Shown piece after piece: positions 1 through 6,980 of a DNA stretch of 15,515 bases. The translations under genes were made by a program, and so were the position numbers. The stretch covers positions 144,741-160,255 of the forward strand of contig DLCK01000089.1 in NCBI GenBank assembly GCA_002480565.1. Direction: 5' to 3'. Origin of the DNA: Phycisphaerales bacterium UBA7800. Lineage in GTDB: Bacteria > Planctomycetota > Phycisphaerae > Phycisphaerales > Phycisphaeraceae. The notes under the pieces were generated by a model that saw only the letters and a program-made list of their open reading frames with translations, did not search any database and was not told the origin of the DNA. How positions within the stretch are numbered: position 1 is the stretch's first letter; each line of letters opens with the position of its first letter.

Positions 1-1
1 T

Positions 2-144
2 CGTGTCGAGCCGGGATTGAGCGAAGCTCAAATTCAGCACACAAACAACATGTTTGATACCGAAATTTTCTCCAGCTACGGATTTCGTCGCGACACGCGA
101 CGGCTCGCTAAGGCAAAAACGTCTACATGCGTTCTCCCTGACTG
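2..144 (+). CDS. 3' end of an unidentified upstream gene (partial)
   Basis: The second reading frame is open from the window edge to a TGA at 142-144, giving about 47 residues of an acidic-then-basic tail that includes the stretch FDTEIFSSYGFRRDTRRL. The codons resemble those of the neighbouring genes, while the other two forward frames close within about 60 bases. I do not recognise the protein. Its position just before ftr on the same strand would suit another C1-transfer gene, such as a formylmethanofuran dehydrogenase/formyltransferase complex subunit, but this is inference from context only. Two short perfect hairpins lie inside it: TTGAGC/GCTCAA at 17-31 and CGTCGCG/CGCGACG at 86-102. 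Neither has a T-tract. Confidence 0.4.
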
Positions 145-158
145 AATAACAGCAATGG

Positions 159-188
159 TTACACCGGACATATATGACCTGCTATCAT
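159..188 (+). promoter_or_regulatory. Predicted promoter of ftr with extended -10; leaderless start
   Basis: TTACAC at 159-164 could be the -35 box. It is 18 bases before TATCAT at 183-188, which is preceded by TG at 180-181, an extended -10. Transcription would begin about seven bases after the -10, at or beside the ATG at 195. No Shine-Dalgarno sequence precedes that ATG, which fits a leaderless mRNA. Confidence 0.5.
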
Positions 189-194
189 ACTCCA

Positions 195-1121
195 ATGCCT
201 GCTCCTGCTCATCCTGTGCCCATCATCGACACCTATGCCGAAGCGTTTGGCATGTGGTGCTGTCGGCTTGTTGTTACAGCGTCCGACAGCTACTGGGTGA
301 AGATGGCTGCGCAACACGCTACCGGTTATGCAACGAGTATTATTGGTTGTGACTGTGAAGCGGGTGTCGAACATTTTCTATCTCCGGATCAAACGCCTGA
401 TGGTCGGCCCGGAGCGTGTTTATTGTTTTTTGCGATCAACTCCCAGAAGCTGGCAGATGCAGTGGTCAATCGTGCGGGGCAATGCCTGATGACCACGCCG
501 ACGACCGCGGTGTTCGATGGCATGCCTCAAGTGTTGGAAGATGAGTCTGCGGGTACCAAACGTGTACCTTTAGGCGAATTGATCAGCTACTTCGGTGATG
601 GTTTTGAAAAACAAGTTGAACACGCTGGACGTGACTGCTGGGAAATCCCGGTGATGGAAGGCAGCTTTCATGTACAGTCGGACATGGGCATATGCAAAGG
701 TGTAGGCGGCGGGAACATATTGGTCTGTGGACATAATCAACGGGTGTCGCTTAATGCTGCCAAGTCTGCAGTGGATGCGGTGCGGCCGATACCGGGTGTG
801 ATTATGCCGTTTCCCGGCGGTGTCGTGCGATGTGGTTCAAAAGTCGGAGCCATGAGCAATGACAACATGATCGCTTCGACGAACCATCGCTATTGCCCAA
901 CGTTGGCTGATCGACAAGACAGTCTATTGCCAGAAAAAACGTCCGTGGTTTATGAATTGATCATTGACGGGATCGATCTGGTGTCGGTCAAGAATGCCAT
1001 GCGTACTGCGATCCAGAAATTAGTCACATACGATCTGACTGCGATCAGCGCTGGCAACTATGGTGGCAAACTTGGCAAACATATCATCGGTCTGCGCGAT
1101 CTACTCAGTGAATCGGTATGA
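195..1121 (+). CDS. ftr: Formylmethanofuran:tetrahydromethanopterin formyltransferase
   Basis: This enzyme moves the formyl group between methanofuran and N5 of tetrahydromethanopterin in the cytoplasm. In bacteria it is usually called FhcD and works with the Fhc formylhydrolase complex to release formate. The family signature is clear through the whole length: IDTYAEAF near the N-terminus, ATGYATSIIGCDCEAG, SPDQTPDGRPG, GQCLMTTPTTAVF, SYFGDGFE, PVMEGSF, a GGGN turn, PFPGGVVRCGSKVGA and, at the C-terminus, SAGNYGGKLGKHI. From ATG 195 the protein is 308 residues, close to the usual length of about 300. An in-frame upstream start at 174 would add seven residues, but it lies over the predicted promoter, so I prefer 195. 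The gene is followed after 72 bases by mch, which acts one step further along the same pathway. Confidence 0.95.
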   Translation: MPAPAHPVPIIDTYAEAFGMWCCRLVVTASDSYWVKMAAQHATGYATSIIGCDCEAGVEHFLSPDQTPDGRPGACLLFFAINSQKLADAVVNRAGQCLMTTPTTAVFDGMPQVLEDESAGTKRVPLGELISYFGDGFEKQVEHAGRDCWEIPVMEGSFHVQSDMGICKGVGGGNILVCGHNQRVSLNAAKSAVDAVRPIPGVIMPFPGGVVRCGSKVGAMSNDNMIASTNHRYCPTLADRQDSLLPEKTSVVYELIIDGIDLVSVKNAMRTAIQKLVTYDLTAISAGNYGGKLGKHIIGLRDLLSESV

Positions 1122-1193
1122 TATGTCGCTGATATCCAAAACCGTTTTCAGAATTGTATCAGTCAAACCCCATACGCTTAAAGCGAGGATATG

Positions 1194-2123
1194 ATGTCAA
1201 CCAAGGAAGTACCTGGCCTTAATGATCGGGCACTCGTATCAGTCGATGAAATGCTGCGTTGCTCAGCTGAACTAGGCGTCAAACGCGGAAGCGTCGTCGG
1301 GGCTCGGATTCTCGATGCAGGCAACGAGTCACTCGGTGGACTTCACGCTGGTGTTCTTATCGCACAAATGGCAATGGCAAACTTGGGGAAGGTGTCGCTT
1401 CTACCCAATCCTGACCCGACGCAATTAGGCCCTGTGGTCGCAGTGAACGTGACACATCCCGTTGCAGCATGTGTTATCTGCCAACACGATGGCTGGCTCA
1501 TCGAAGACGAAGAATCAGACTACAAAGCACGAGGTAGCGGCCCATTCCGAGCTGCCTATGGTAAAGAAGAGCTCTACGACATCTTTGGCTTTCGTGAACG
1601 AACCGGTGTCGCAGTGGGTGTCATCGAAACCAACACTACCCCGCCCAAGCAGCTGGTCCATCAACTCTCGATTATGTGCAGTGTCGAACAGCATCACCTT
1701 GCGTTGATCTGCGTGAATCCAAGCAGTCTGGCAGGAAGTGTCCTCACAGCATCACGCACAGTCGAATGGGCACTGATGAAATTACATAGCATGAATTTCA
1801 ATATCAAACGCATAGTCAGTGCGTATGGTGTCTGCCCACTTGGTGCTGTCGGTGGCGGGATGATTCGCAGCGTGGCCAATGCCTATGATCAATTGATCTA
1901 CAACAGCCAGGTTACGTTGTATGCAACAGGCGATGACGAAACCCTCGCTAGCGTGATTACGCAACTCCCCTCGAATACGTCGTCCATGTTTGGTCAGCGG
2001 TCTGAAAGCCTGCTGTCTATCGATAGCAGTACAGCCCAAACGCTTGATCCTGCCTTACGATCCCCAGCAAAGATTTGCATCCAGAATATCGAGACCGGCA
2101 ATATGCATGTCCAAAATAATTAG
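1194..2123 (+). CDS. mch: Methenyltetrahydromethanopterin cyclohydrolase
   Basis: Mch interconverts 5,10-methenyl-H4MPT and 5-formyl-H4MPT, the step between Ftr and methylene-H4MPT dehydrogenase. Family features in order are SVDEM and ILDAG near the N-terminus, GGLHAGVLIAQMAMANLGKV, NVTHPVAACVICQHDGW, the KARGSGPFRA glycine-rich segment followed by KEELYD, SLAGSVLTASRTVEWALMKLH, IVSAYGVCPLGAVGG, and a C-terminal DPALRSPAKICIQN. The product is 309 residues, near the family norm of 310-330. Two ATG codons stand in tandem at 1191 and 1194. The AGCGAGG at 1182-1188 is better spaced for 1194 (5 bases) than for 1191 (2 bases). The gene lies 72 bases after ftr on the same strand, so co-transcription is likely. 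No fae, mtdB or further H4MPT gene is visible downstream in the window. Confidence 0.94.
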   Translation: MSTKEVPGLNDRALVSVDEMLRCSAELGVKRGSVVGARILDAGNESLGGLHAGVLIAQMAMANLGKVSLLPNPDPTQLGPVVAVNVTHPVAACVICQHDGWLIEDEESDYKARGSGPFRAAYGKEELYDIFGFRERTGVAVGVIETNTTPPKQLVHQLSIMCSVEQHHLALICVNPSSLAGSVLTASRTVEWALMKLHSMNFNIKRIVSAYGVCPLGAVGGGMIRSVANAYDQLIYNSQVTLYATGDDETLASVITQLPSNTSSMFGQRSESLLSIDSSTAQTLDPALRSPAKICIQNIETGNMHVQNN

Positions 2124-2175
2124 CGAAGCAAATTTATCTAGTCGATACGCAATCGACATTAACGGATGATATGAA

Positions 2176-2551
2176 ATGAGAATACCACCACTACATCTCA
2201 ATCAACAACCGGAATATATCCTATTACGTATTTGTAGTTTTGAGCCCCTCCCGATTCATTTACCAGTCATTGTGAGAGAATCGGGTTATTGTTTGTCTGC
2301 TGAGCCAGAGGGTGGGCGCAGCCCCGACAGGAGGATCAACAGGCAAAGCCGGCGAGAACGCCCTATCGGCTTACTGCGTCAAACTATCTGACCAGCTAGG
2401 CAAAGCAGCAAGCCAGGCAGGATTCGTCGGTTACCTGCTTGCGGATCATCAAGGTAAACAGGTGACAGTCCAAGCCGATCGTCCAGCTTGTCACATCCAA
2501 GTGATGATTCCGCAAATTGCTTCCAAGCCCTCCGCTCCGGCGACACAATGA
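2176..2551 (+). pseudogene. Possible frameshifted small gene after mch (unrecognised)
   Basis: An ATG at 2176 opens a frame beginning MRIPPLHLNQ that looks protein-like up to about 2310 (ending SAEPEG). It then continues as an arginine- and proline-rich string of low plausibility. In the +1 frame from about 2312 to the TGA at 2551, the translation again looks like a folded protein: a predicted amphipathic helix around LSDQLGKAASQAG followed by strand-like segments GYLLADHQGK and CHIQVMIP. Removing one G from GGTGGGC near 2311 would join the halves into about 125 residues. I do not recognise the product. It could be a decayed gene, a sequencing error, a programmed frameshift or chance. Its place after mch would suit a small accessory gene of H4MPT metabolism, but nothing in the sequence proves that. 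Confidence 0.25.
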
Positions 2552-2569
2552 TTACATTAATACACAATG

Positions 2570-2597
2570 TTGGGTAGCTGAATCTTTTTGCTATGAT
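2570..2597 (+). promoter_or_regulatory. Candidate promoter of the first GT2 gene
   Basis: TATGAT at 2592-2597 is preceded by TGC (2589-2591), giving an extended -10. TTGGGT at 2570-2575 lies 16 bases upstream and could be a weak -35. The predicted mRNA would start near 2604, leaving about 85 bases before the ATG at 2689. Confidence 0.35.
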
Positions 2598-2688
2598 GTC
2601 GCATTGCTTGCTTGGTTGGATCTGCTGAAATTGATACAGATCACCAAGTTCTTCCTGTACAACCAACTCACTGGAGTGATACCAGAAA

Positions 2689-3465
2689 ATGATTCACGGC
2701 AAGAAAGTGATAGTCGTCCTGCCAGCTTACAAGGCAGCTAAAACAGTCAAACAGACTTACGATGCGATTCCTATGGATGTCGTGGATAAGGTGATTCTTG
2801 TCGATGATGCGAGCAGCGATGACACTGCTGCCATTGCCAGTGAATTGGGAATTGAAACGCATGTTCATCCGGTCAATCGTGGTTATGGAGGCAATCAGAA
2901 AACCTGTTACACCCAGTCGCTTGCCAGTGATGGTGACATCGTCGTGATGCTCCATCCTGACTATCAGTACGACCCACGTCTGGTCACAGCGATGGCTGCC
3001 ATGATCGCATCGGGGATTTATGATTGTGTACTGGGATCGCGAATCTTGGGGAACACTGCCCGTGGTGGTGGCATGCCGATGTACAAGTACATGGCCAACC
3101 GTTTCCTCACCGCGTCACAAAATCTTCTCATGGGGACCAAACTCTCTGAGTTTCATTCAGGCTATCGCGCGTTTTCCGCAGATGTCCTGCGTAAACTGCC
3201 GCTCAACGCCAACTCAGACGACTTTGTCTTTGACAATCAGATGCTCGCTCAGGTGGCTTGGCACGGTTTTTCCATGGGTGAAATCTCATGCCCAACCAAG
3301 TACTTTCCTGAAGCAAGTTCCATCAACTTCAAACGTTCATGTATCTATGGTCTGGGCGTACTCAAAACCAGCGTACACTTTAGACTGGCCAAAATGGGTT
3401 TGGCTTCCAAACTCATCTTTGAGAATCCCGAGGGCTTGCTCCCTGCACTACGTTCAGCGGACTGA
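2689..3465 (+). CDS. GT2 family glycosyltransferase (polyprenyl-phosphate sugar transferase-like)
   Basis: This is a 258-residue soluble GT-A fold glycosyltransferase of family 2, similar in layout to the catalytic domain of dolichyl-phosphate mannosyltransferases. The N-terminal strand VIVVLPAYKAAKT is followed by the nucleotide-binding VDDASSDD at about 38-45, then NRGYGGNQK at 63-71 and MLHPDYQYDP at 87-96, which takes the place of the metal-binding DxD. SEFHSGYRAF (153-162) and a DDFVFDNQML acceptor-side segment follow. There is no membrane anchor. The ATG at 2689 is preceded by GGAGTGA (2673-2679) at good spacing. The gene converges with the membrane protein gene at 3484-5259, with only 18 bases between stop codons and no terminator. 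Donor and acceptor cannot be told from sequence; a nucleotide sugar and a lipid phosphate are inferred from the family. Confidence 0.87.
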   Translation: MIHGKKVIVVLPAYKAAKTVKQTYDAIPMDVVDKVILVDDASSDDTAAIASELGIETHVHPVNRGYGGNQKTCYTQSLASDGDIVVMLHPDYQYDPRLVTAMAAMIASGIYDCVLGSRILGNTARGGGMPMYKYMANRFLTASQNLLMGTKLSEFHSGYRAFSADVLRKLPLNANSDDFVFDNQMLAQVAWHGFSMGEISCPTKYFPEASSINFKRSCIYGLGVLKTSVHFRLAKMGLASKLIFENPEGLLPALRSAD

Positions 3466-3483
3466 ATCACAGACAAATTTACG

Positions 3484-5259
3484 TTACTGAATCTGCCGCA
3501 AATCCAGCAGAATAAAATGCTCATCTTCATATACAAAGGCTGTTTTTAACGGACCGGCCAAGAGAGTCGGCATTTTCGTTTGCTTGAATCGCTCATAAAT
3601 ATAAATATGATACGGCCAGAAATACCTGGCTGTATGCTTGAAGTGCGATCGCTGTATAAGCAGATGTGTAACGCCCATCTTGTCGCGAAGTCTTTTGACA
3701 TCCTCTACGGATTGAGCGTAATACGCATCAATCACAGCTAATGTACGGGCTCTCATCTCAAGTGCATAGAAGCGATGAAATAATTGATGCAATTCATAAC
3801 TGACCAAAACCGATCGTTCGTGAAGATATGGTACTGCTTGAATAGGATTTAAGAACCAACCGGCAATCATCACATCAGGTTCAAGATTTCCGAGCACATT
3901 CATCACCGGATGCGTATAGATATCAATTACCTTATAACCTGACTTTGCGTCCCCACGATTCACCTGCGATAACACACCCGATACGCAAAGCACAATCGTC
4001 ACGCTCACGCTCAAACATTTGTGTTTGAAGTGGATAGCAATCCAGTGCCCAATTGAAACCGGCGCCAAGAATACCATCAACATCAACAGAATAACGAGCA
4101 TGTATTCGGTATAACGCGCTGGCATATACAGCGTTGGATAAATTGCCCGGGAAACTACATAAAGAACCATACAGATAAAAACGTACATAACCAACCGGCA
4201 ATAGACCGGATCTCGCCACGCTCGTACCAGGCATAGCAGTAAACCAACTCCCCAAAACGTCCATAGCAGGCAATGCGATAATGTTATCTGTTTGTAGATT
4301 AAAGTGTCTTTGCCCCACGTACCAAGAATCGGCCATGGTTTGCCTTGTCTCATTGGAAAATTAACACAAGGCCTGGCAACTGAACGCCACAACGGCTCAA
4401 AAGGATAACTGTCAATCAAATTGTATCGCCCACCTACAGTTAGTTCAGGAAAATCCTTAACGGCTTGCGCGTCAATCTTGTTGCCATATTGCGATGCAGC
4501 ATTGAGTGTCGGGGAGACGCAAGCCACAGTGAGTATTCCCGTTGCGCCCACCAGAATAATGCGTTTCCTCAATCCCCAACATGCTTCATCCAAATCACGG
4601 TTACGCCGATCCAAAAGCAATAACCAACACGCCAAACTAACTCCACCAATCACAGCAGCAACTGGATAAAAAAGACTTCCCATAACCACTGTCAATGCCA
4701 AAAGCCACGGACGTTTTTCAAGCAGACACATCAGCATCAACGAGATTAACGGGAAGGCAAATGTTCGTGGCAATCCACCTGTCATTCGACCCATCGTCAT
4801 CACCATACTCATTAGCAGAAAAATGCAGGCCCACATGCCAATTTCACCTGCAAGCCTACGTGCCATTCTTGCCATGATCATCACAAAAAACAGATAAAGC
4901 GGATAAATCATCACCTTACTGAAGACTCGGGGATCCATCACCTTGGCGACCAGGATATACAGCCCCTTGTAACCAAGTGGCATGCAATCCAGGTAATACT
5001 GAGCAATATAATCGTGCTTGAAGAGGCTCGGATCATAATACTTGAGAAACGGCCATATTTGCTGCAATGCATCATCATTAAAAACATACGGATTCAATGC
5101 ATACTGCATATGACCAATCCACGTTGGCCCAAAACTCACAACAATCAACACGAGTAAAAAAATACGAACCAACCAAATGCTTTTTAAAAATAAAAAGATT
5201 CGCCAATGTGGGGTATTCTGTAGATTATTATCTTCAATGGGCGTAGACATACGACGCAT
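3484..5259 (-). CDS. Multi-spanning membrane protein, probable GT-C type glycosyltransferase
   Basis: The protein has about 591 residues. The first two-thirds hold many hydrophobic segments and the last roughly 150 residues are soluble. After the first membrane segment, the loop NPYVFNDDALQQIWPF carries an acidic pair where GT-C enzymes place their catalytic aspartate. It is followed by LFKHDYIAQYYL and PLGYKGLYIL, and a later loop contains a GGLPRTFAFPL segment. This layout suggests an enzyme that transfers sugars from a lipid carrier on the outer face, but I find no motif that fixes the substrate, so it could also be annotated as hypothetical. The start is uncertain. ATG codons lie at 5259 and 5250 and a TTG at 5283, and none has a good ribosome-binding site. 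The gene diverges from the fusion gene at 5309 and converges with the GT2 gene ending at 3465. Confidence 0.75.
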   Translation of the reverse strand: MRRMSTPIEDNNLQNTPHWRIFLFLKSIWLVRIFLLVLIVVSFGPTWIGHMQYALNPYVFNDDALQQIWPFLKYYDPSLFKHDYIAQYYLDCMPLGYKGLYILVAKVMDPRVFSKVMIYPLYLFFVMIMARMARRLAGEIGMWACIFLLMSMVMTMGRMTGGLPRTFAFPLISLMLMCLLEKRPWLLALTVVMGSLFYPVAAVIGGVSLACWLLLLDRRNRDLDEACWGLRKRIILVGATGILTVACVSPTLNAASQYGNKIDAQAVKDFPELTVGGRYNLIDSYPFEPLWRSVARPCVNFPMRQGKPWPILGTWGKDTLIYKQITLSHCLLWTFWGVGLLLCLVRAWRDPVYCRLVMYVFICMVLYVVSRAIYPTLYMPARYTEYMLVILLMLMVFLAPVSIGHWIAIHFKHKCLSVSVTIVLCVSGVLSQVNRGDAKSGYKVIDIYTHPVMNVLGNLEPDVMIAGWFLNPIQAVPYLHERSVLVSYELHQLFHRFYALEMRARTLAVIDAYYAQSVEDVKRLRDKMGVTHLLIQRSHFKHTARYFWPYHIYIYERFKQTKMPTLLAGPLKTAFVYEDEHFILLDLRQIQ

Positions 5260-5286
5260 TGTAACATGATGCAAAACACACAATGC
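5256..5286. promoter_or_regulatory. Inverted repeat in the divergent intergenic region (candidate operator)
   Basis: GCATTGT at 5256-5262 and ACAATGC at 5280-5286 are perfect 7-bp inverted arms separated by 17 bases. They sit between the divergent membrane protein gene and the GT2-methyltransferase gene, where a dimeric regulator could control both. The left arm overlaps the possible ATG at 5259, so chance or a start-site hairpin is also possible. Confidence 0.3.
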
Positions 5287-5308
5287 TCAACTCACGGAGT
5301 TTTTATTG

Positions 5309-6844
5309 ATGACGAAGGCGTCGAACAATGACAATCATCAAACCAAGCGGATCATGATCCTACTGGTACCAACATTGCAGCAAGATGCTTTGCTGAATCT
5401 TCTCAATGACATCCCCAGCCAACTCATCGAAGATCAGCATGTTGACTTTGTCATCCTGGATCGCTCAGTTGACGGCAAGTGTTCGCAACTGGCAAACGAG
5501 TGGGTCACCAAGCAACAATTAACTCGCTGGACCCTGCTGCACAATCCCGCCCAACATGGTTATGGGGGAAATCAGAAACTCGGCTTTCGTTTAGCTTTGA
5601 ATCGTGACTATGATTTTGTAATTCATTTTTTGGCTGACGGTCGATATGCCCCCGCTGACCTGGAAAACTTTGTTAACGAGATTCGCAGCCACCCCTCAGA
5701 CGTGCTTCTGGGGGATCGTTTGTCTGACCACGTGCAAGCCAAACGTTCCATGCCACTGCGTCGCCGTTTAGCCAACAAGTTGCTTGCGTGGTATCAGAAC
5801 CGTTGTGCTCATGCGAAGCTCAACGACTTTCACTGTGCTCTACGTGGATACAGCACGCGTTTTCTCAATACCGTTCCGTTTGAAGTGAATACCAATGATC
5901 TTCATTTTGACTCGCACTTGCTGTTACAGGCACTCTGTATTGAAACCAATATCCAGCAGATTCCTGTGAACTACCAGCATGACAAGGGAACGCCCTACCG
6001 AGCAGGATTAGGCTATGCGTGGAATGTCTTTAAATCGGCGACGCAGTATCGCATGCATCAAATGGGGATGCTTTGTTCGCTAAGTTACCGTGATCTGCGT
6101 CCAACCAAATATCAGGACAAAACCACCGACTTCAAATCGTCACATCAGTTGGCTTTAAATTTGATTCGCCAGATCAATCCCAAGTCGGTCACTGACATTG
6201 GATGCGGGCCGGGCTTCGTTGCCAAACATTGCATGGACGAAGGCATGAACGTCACCGGCTTGGACATGTATCCACCCCTGGACGGTACGATGAACGCCTA
6301 TCATAAAGTTGTCTTGGAAGCTGAACCTTTGCCGGTGGACCCGTTTACTTCGGACGTGGTGATGATGCTCGACATTATTGAACATCTAGCACATCCTGAA
6401 GAGTTTCTCATTGGCATGCGTAACGACAGTGTGAGTCTCCGTGGAGATGGTCAAAGCAAGACTCTGCTGCTTTCGACTCCCAACATTGCATTTATCATGC
6501 CACGTCTGAATCTTCTGTTTGGACGTTTTAATTACGCTGAGCGGGGGATCCTGGACATCACTCATAAACGACTTTTCACGCGTAGTTCATTACGGCATTG
6601 TCTAGAGACCTGCGGATATCGCGTTGAGAAAATGCATCCGATCGGCTTGGCCTTTGAGGTGGTATTCAAGGGATTACTTGGCAAATTTCTGGCAAGATTG
6701 TCCTGGCTAGCTGCACAGATTCTGCCCACCATCTTCGCAGCTCAGTTTCTAGTCGTCTGTCATCCAACTCCCGGGTTGAAGCAGATTATTGAAGATAGTC
6801 ACCGTAAACACCTTGCTGAACCTGACGAAACTGCCCCACAGTAA
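5309..6844 (+). CDS. Fusion of a GT2-like domain and a SAM-dependent methyltransferase
   Basis: The 511-residue product joins two domains. Residues about 14-250 form a GT2-like GT-A domain, with QHGYGGNQKLGF (82-93) matching the NRGYGGNQK of the GT2 gene at 2689 and FHCALRGYSTRF (174-185) matching its FHSGYRAF. Residues about 275-450 form a class I methyltransferase: motif I DIGCGPG at 296-302, an acidic residue after strand 2 (GLDM, 317-320), and MLDIIEHLAHPEEF at 353-366, as in the UbiG-like Methyltransf_11/23 group. The GT half looks impaired: VDDASSDD is replaced by ILDRSVDG, and the DxD position reads LADGRYAP. A hydrophobic C-terminal stretch (about 450-490) could touch the membrane. 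The chosen ATG follows ACGGAG (5294-5299) by nine bases; a TTG one codon earlier is less likely. The role is probably sugar transfer plus methylation of a surface glycan, inferred from domains only. Confidence 0.85.
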   Translation: MTKASNNDNHQTKRIMILLVPTLQQDALLNLLNDIPSQLIEDQHVDFVILDRSVDGKCSQLANEWVTKQQLTRWTLLHNPAQHGYGGNQKLGFRLALNRDYDFVIHFLADGRYAPADLENFVNEIRSHPSDVLLGDRLSDHVQAKRSMPLRRRLANKLLAWYQNRCAHAKLNDFHCALRGYSTRFLNTVPFEVNTNDLHFDSHLLLQALCIETNIQQIPVNYQHDKGTPYRAGLGYAWNVFKSATQYRMHQMGMLCSLSYRDLRPTKYQDKTTDFKSSHQLALNLIRQINPKSVTDIGCGPGFVAKHCMDEGMNVTGLDMYPPLDGTMNAYHKVVLEAEPLPVDPFTSDVVMMLDIIEHLAHPEEFLIGMRNDSVSLRGDGQSKTLLLSTPNIAFIMPRLNLLFGRFNYAERGILDITHKRLFTRSSLRHCLETCGYRVEKMHPIGLAFEVVFKGLLGKFLARLSWLAAQILPTIFAAQFLVVCHPTPGLKQIIEDSHRKHLAEPDETAPQ

Positions 6845-6899
6845 ATTACTTATTGGTATTAACCATCTTAATGATATAACTAACAGGTGATTTTCGAAT

Positions 6900-6928
6900 T
6901 TGACTCTCAGACTTTTTTTAGTCATAAT
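6900..6928 (+). promoter_or_regulatory. Predicted housekeeping-type promoter of tig
   Basis: TTGACT at 6900-6905 and CATAAT at 6923-6928 are separated by exactly 17 bases, each one mismatch from the sigma-70 consensus. Transcription would start near 6935, giving a leader of about 46 bases that contains the GCGAGGAG ribosome-binding site before ATG 6981. This is the strongest classical promoter in the window. Confidence 0.7.
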
Positions 6929-6980
6929 TCGTGGCTCGGCGCAGTATGCGCACACCCAACAGCGAGGAGCTTGAAACAAC

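Larger units (their letters stand above)
2124..2688. other. 565-base stretch without an intact gene; possible remnant and hairpin
   Basis: No convincing intact gene is visible. A perfect 6-bp hairpin, GTCGAT/ATCGAC (2141-2157), follows mch but has no T-tract, so it is at best a weak terminator or processing site. Bases 2176-2551 hold a possible frameshifted reading frame, and 2570-2597 a candidate promoter for the next gene; both are listed separately. Just before that promoter the octamer ACACAATG occurs twice, at 2543-2550 and 2562-2569. Confidence 0.5.

Noticed and set aside
2379..2666. 95-codon minus-strand frame in the gap after mch
   Set aside because: There is no recognisable motif or ribosome-binding site, and it overlaps the candidate promoter of the downstream GT2 gene. 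Too weak to call.
3020..3490. 156-codon frame overlapping the first GT2 gene
   Set aside because: It lies in another frame of a well-supported glycosyltransferase; the translation is Ser/Trp/Arg-rich and has no family feature.
6900..6925. GACT/AGTC arms around a T-run as a terminator for the fusion gene
   Set aside because: The arms are too short, the T-run is in the loop rather than after the stem, and the bases are better explained as the tig promoter.
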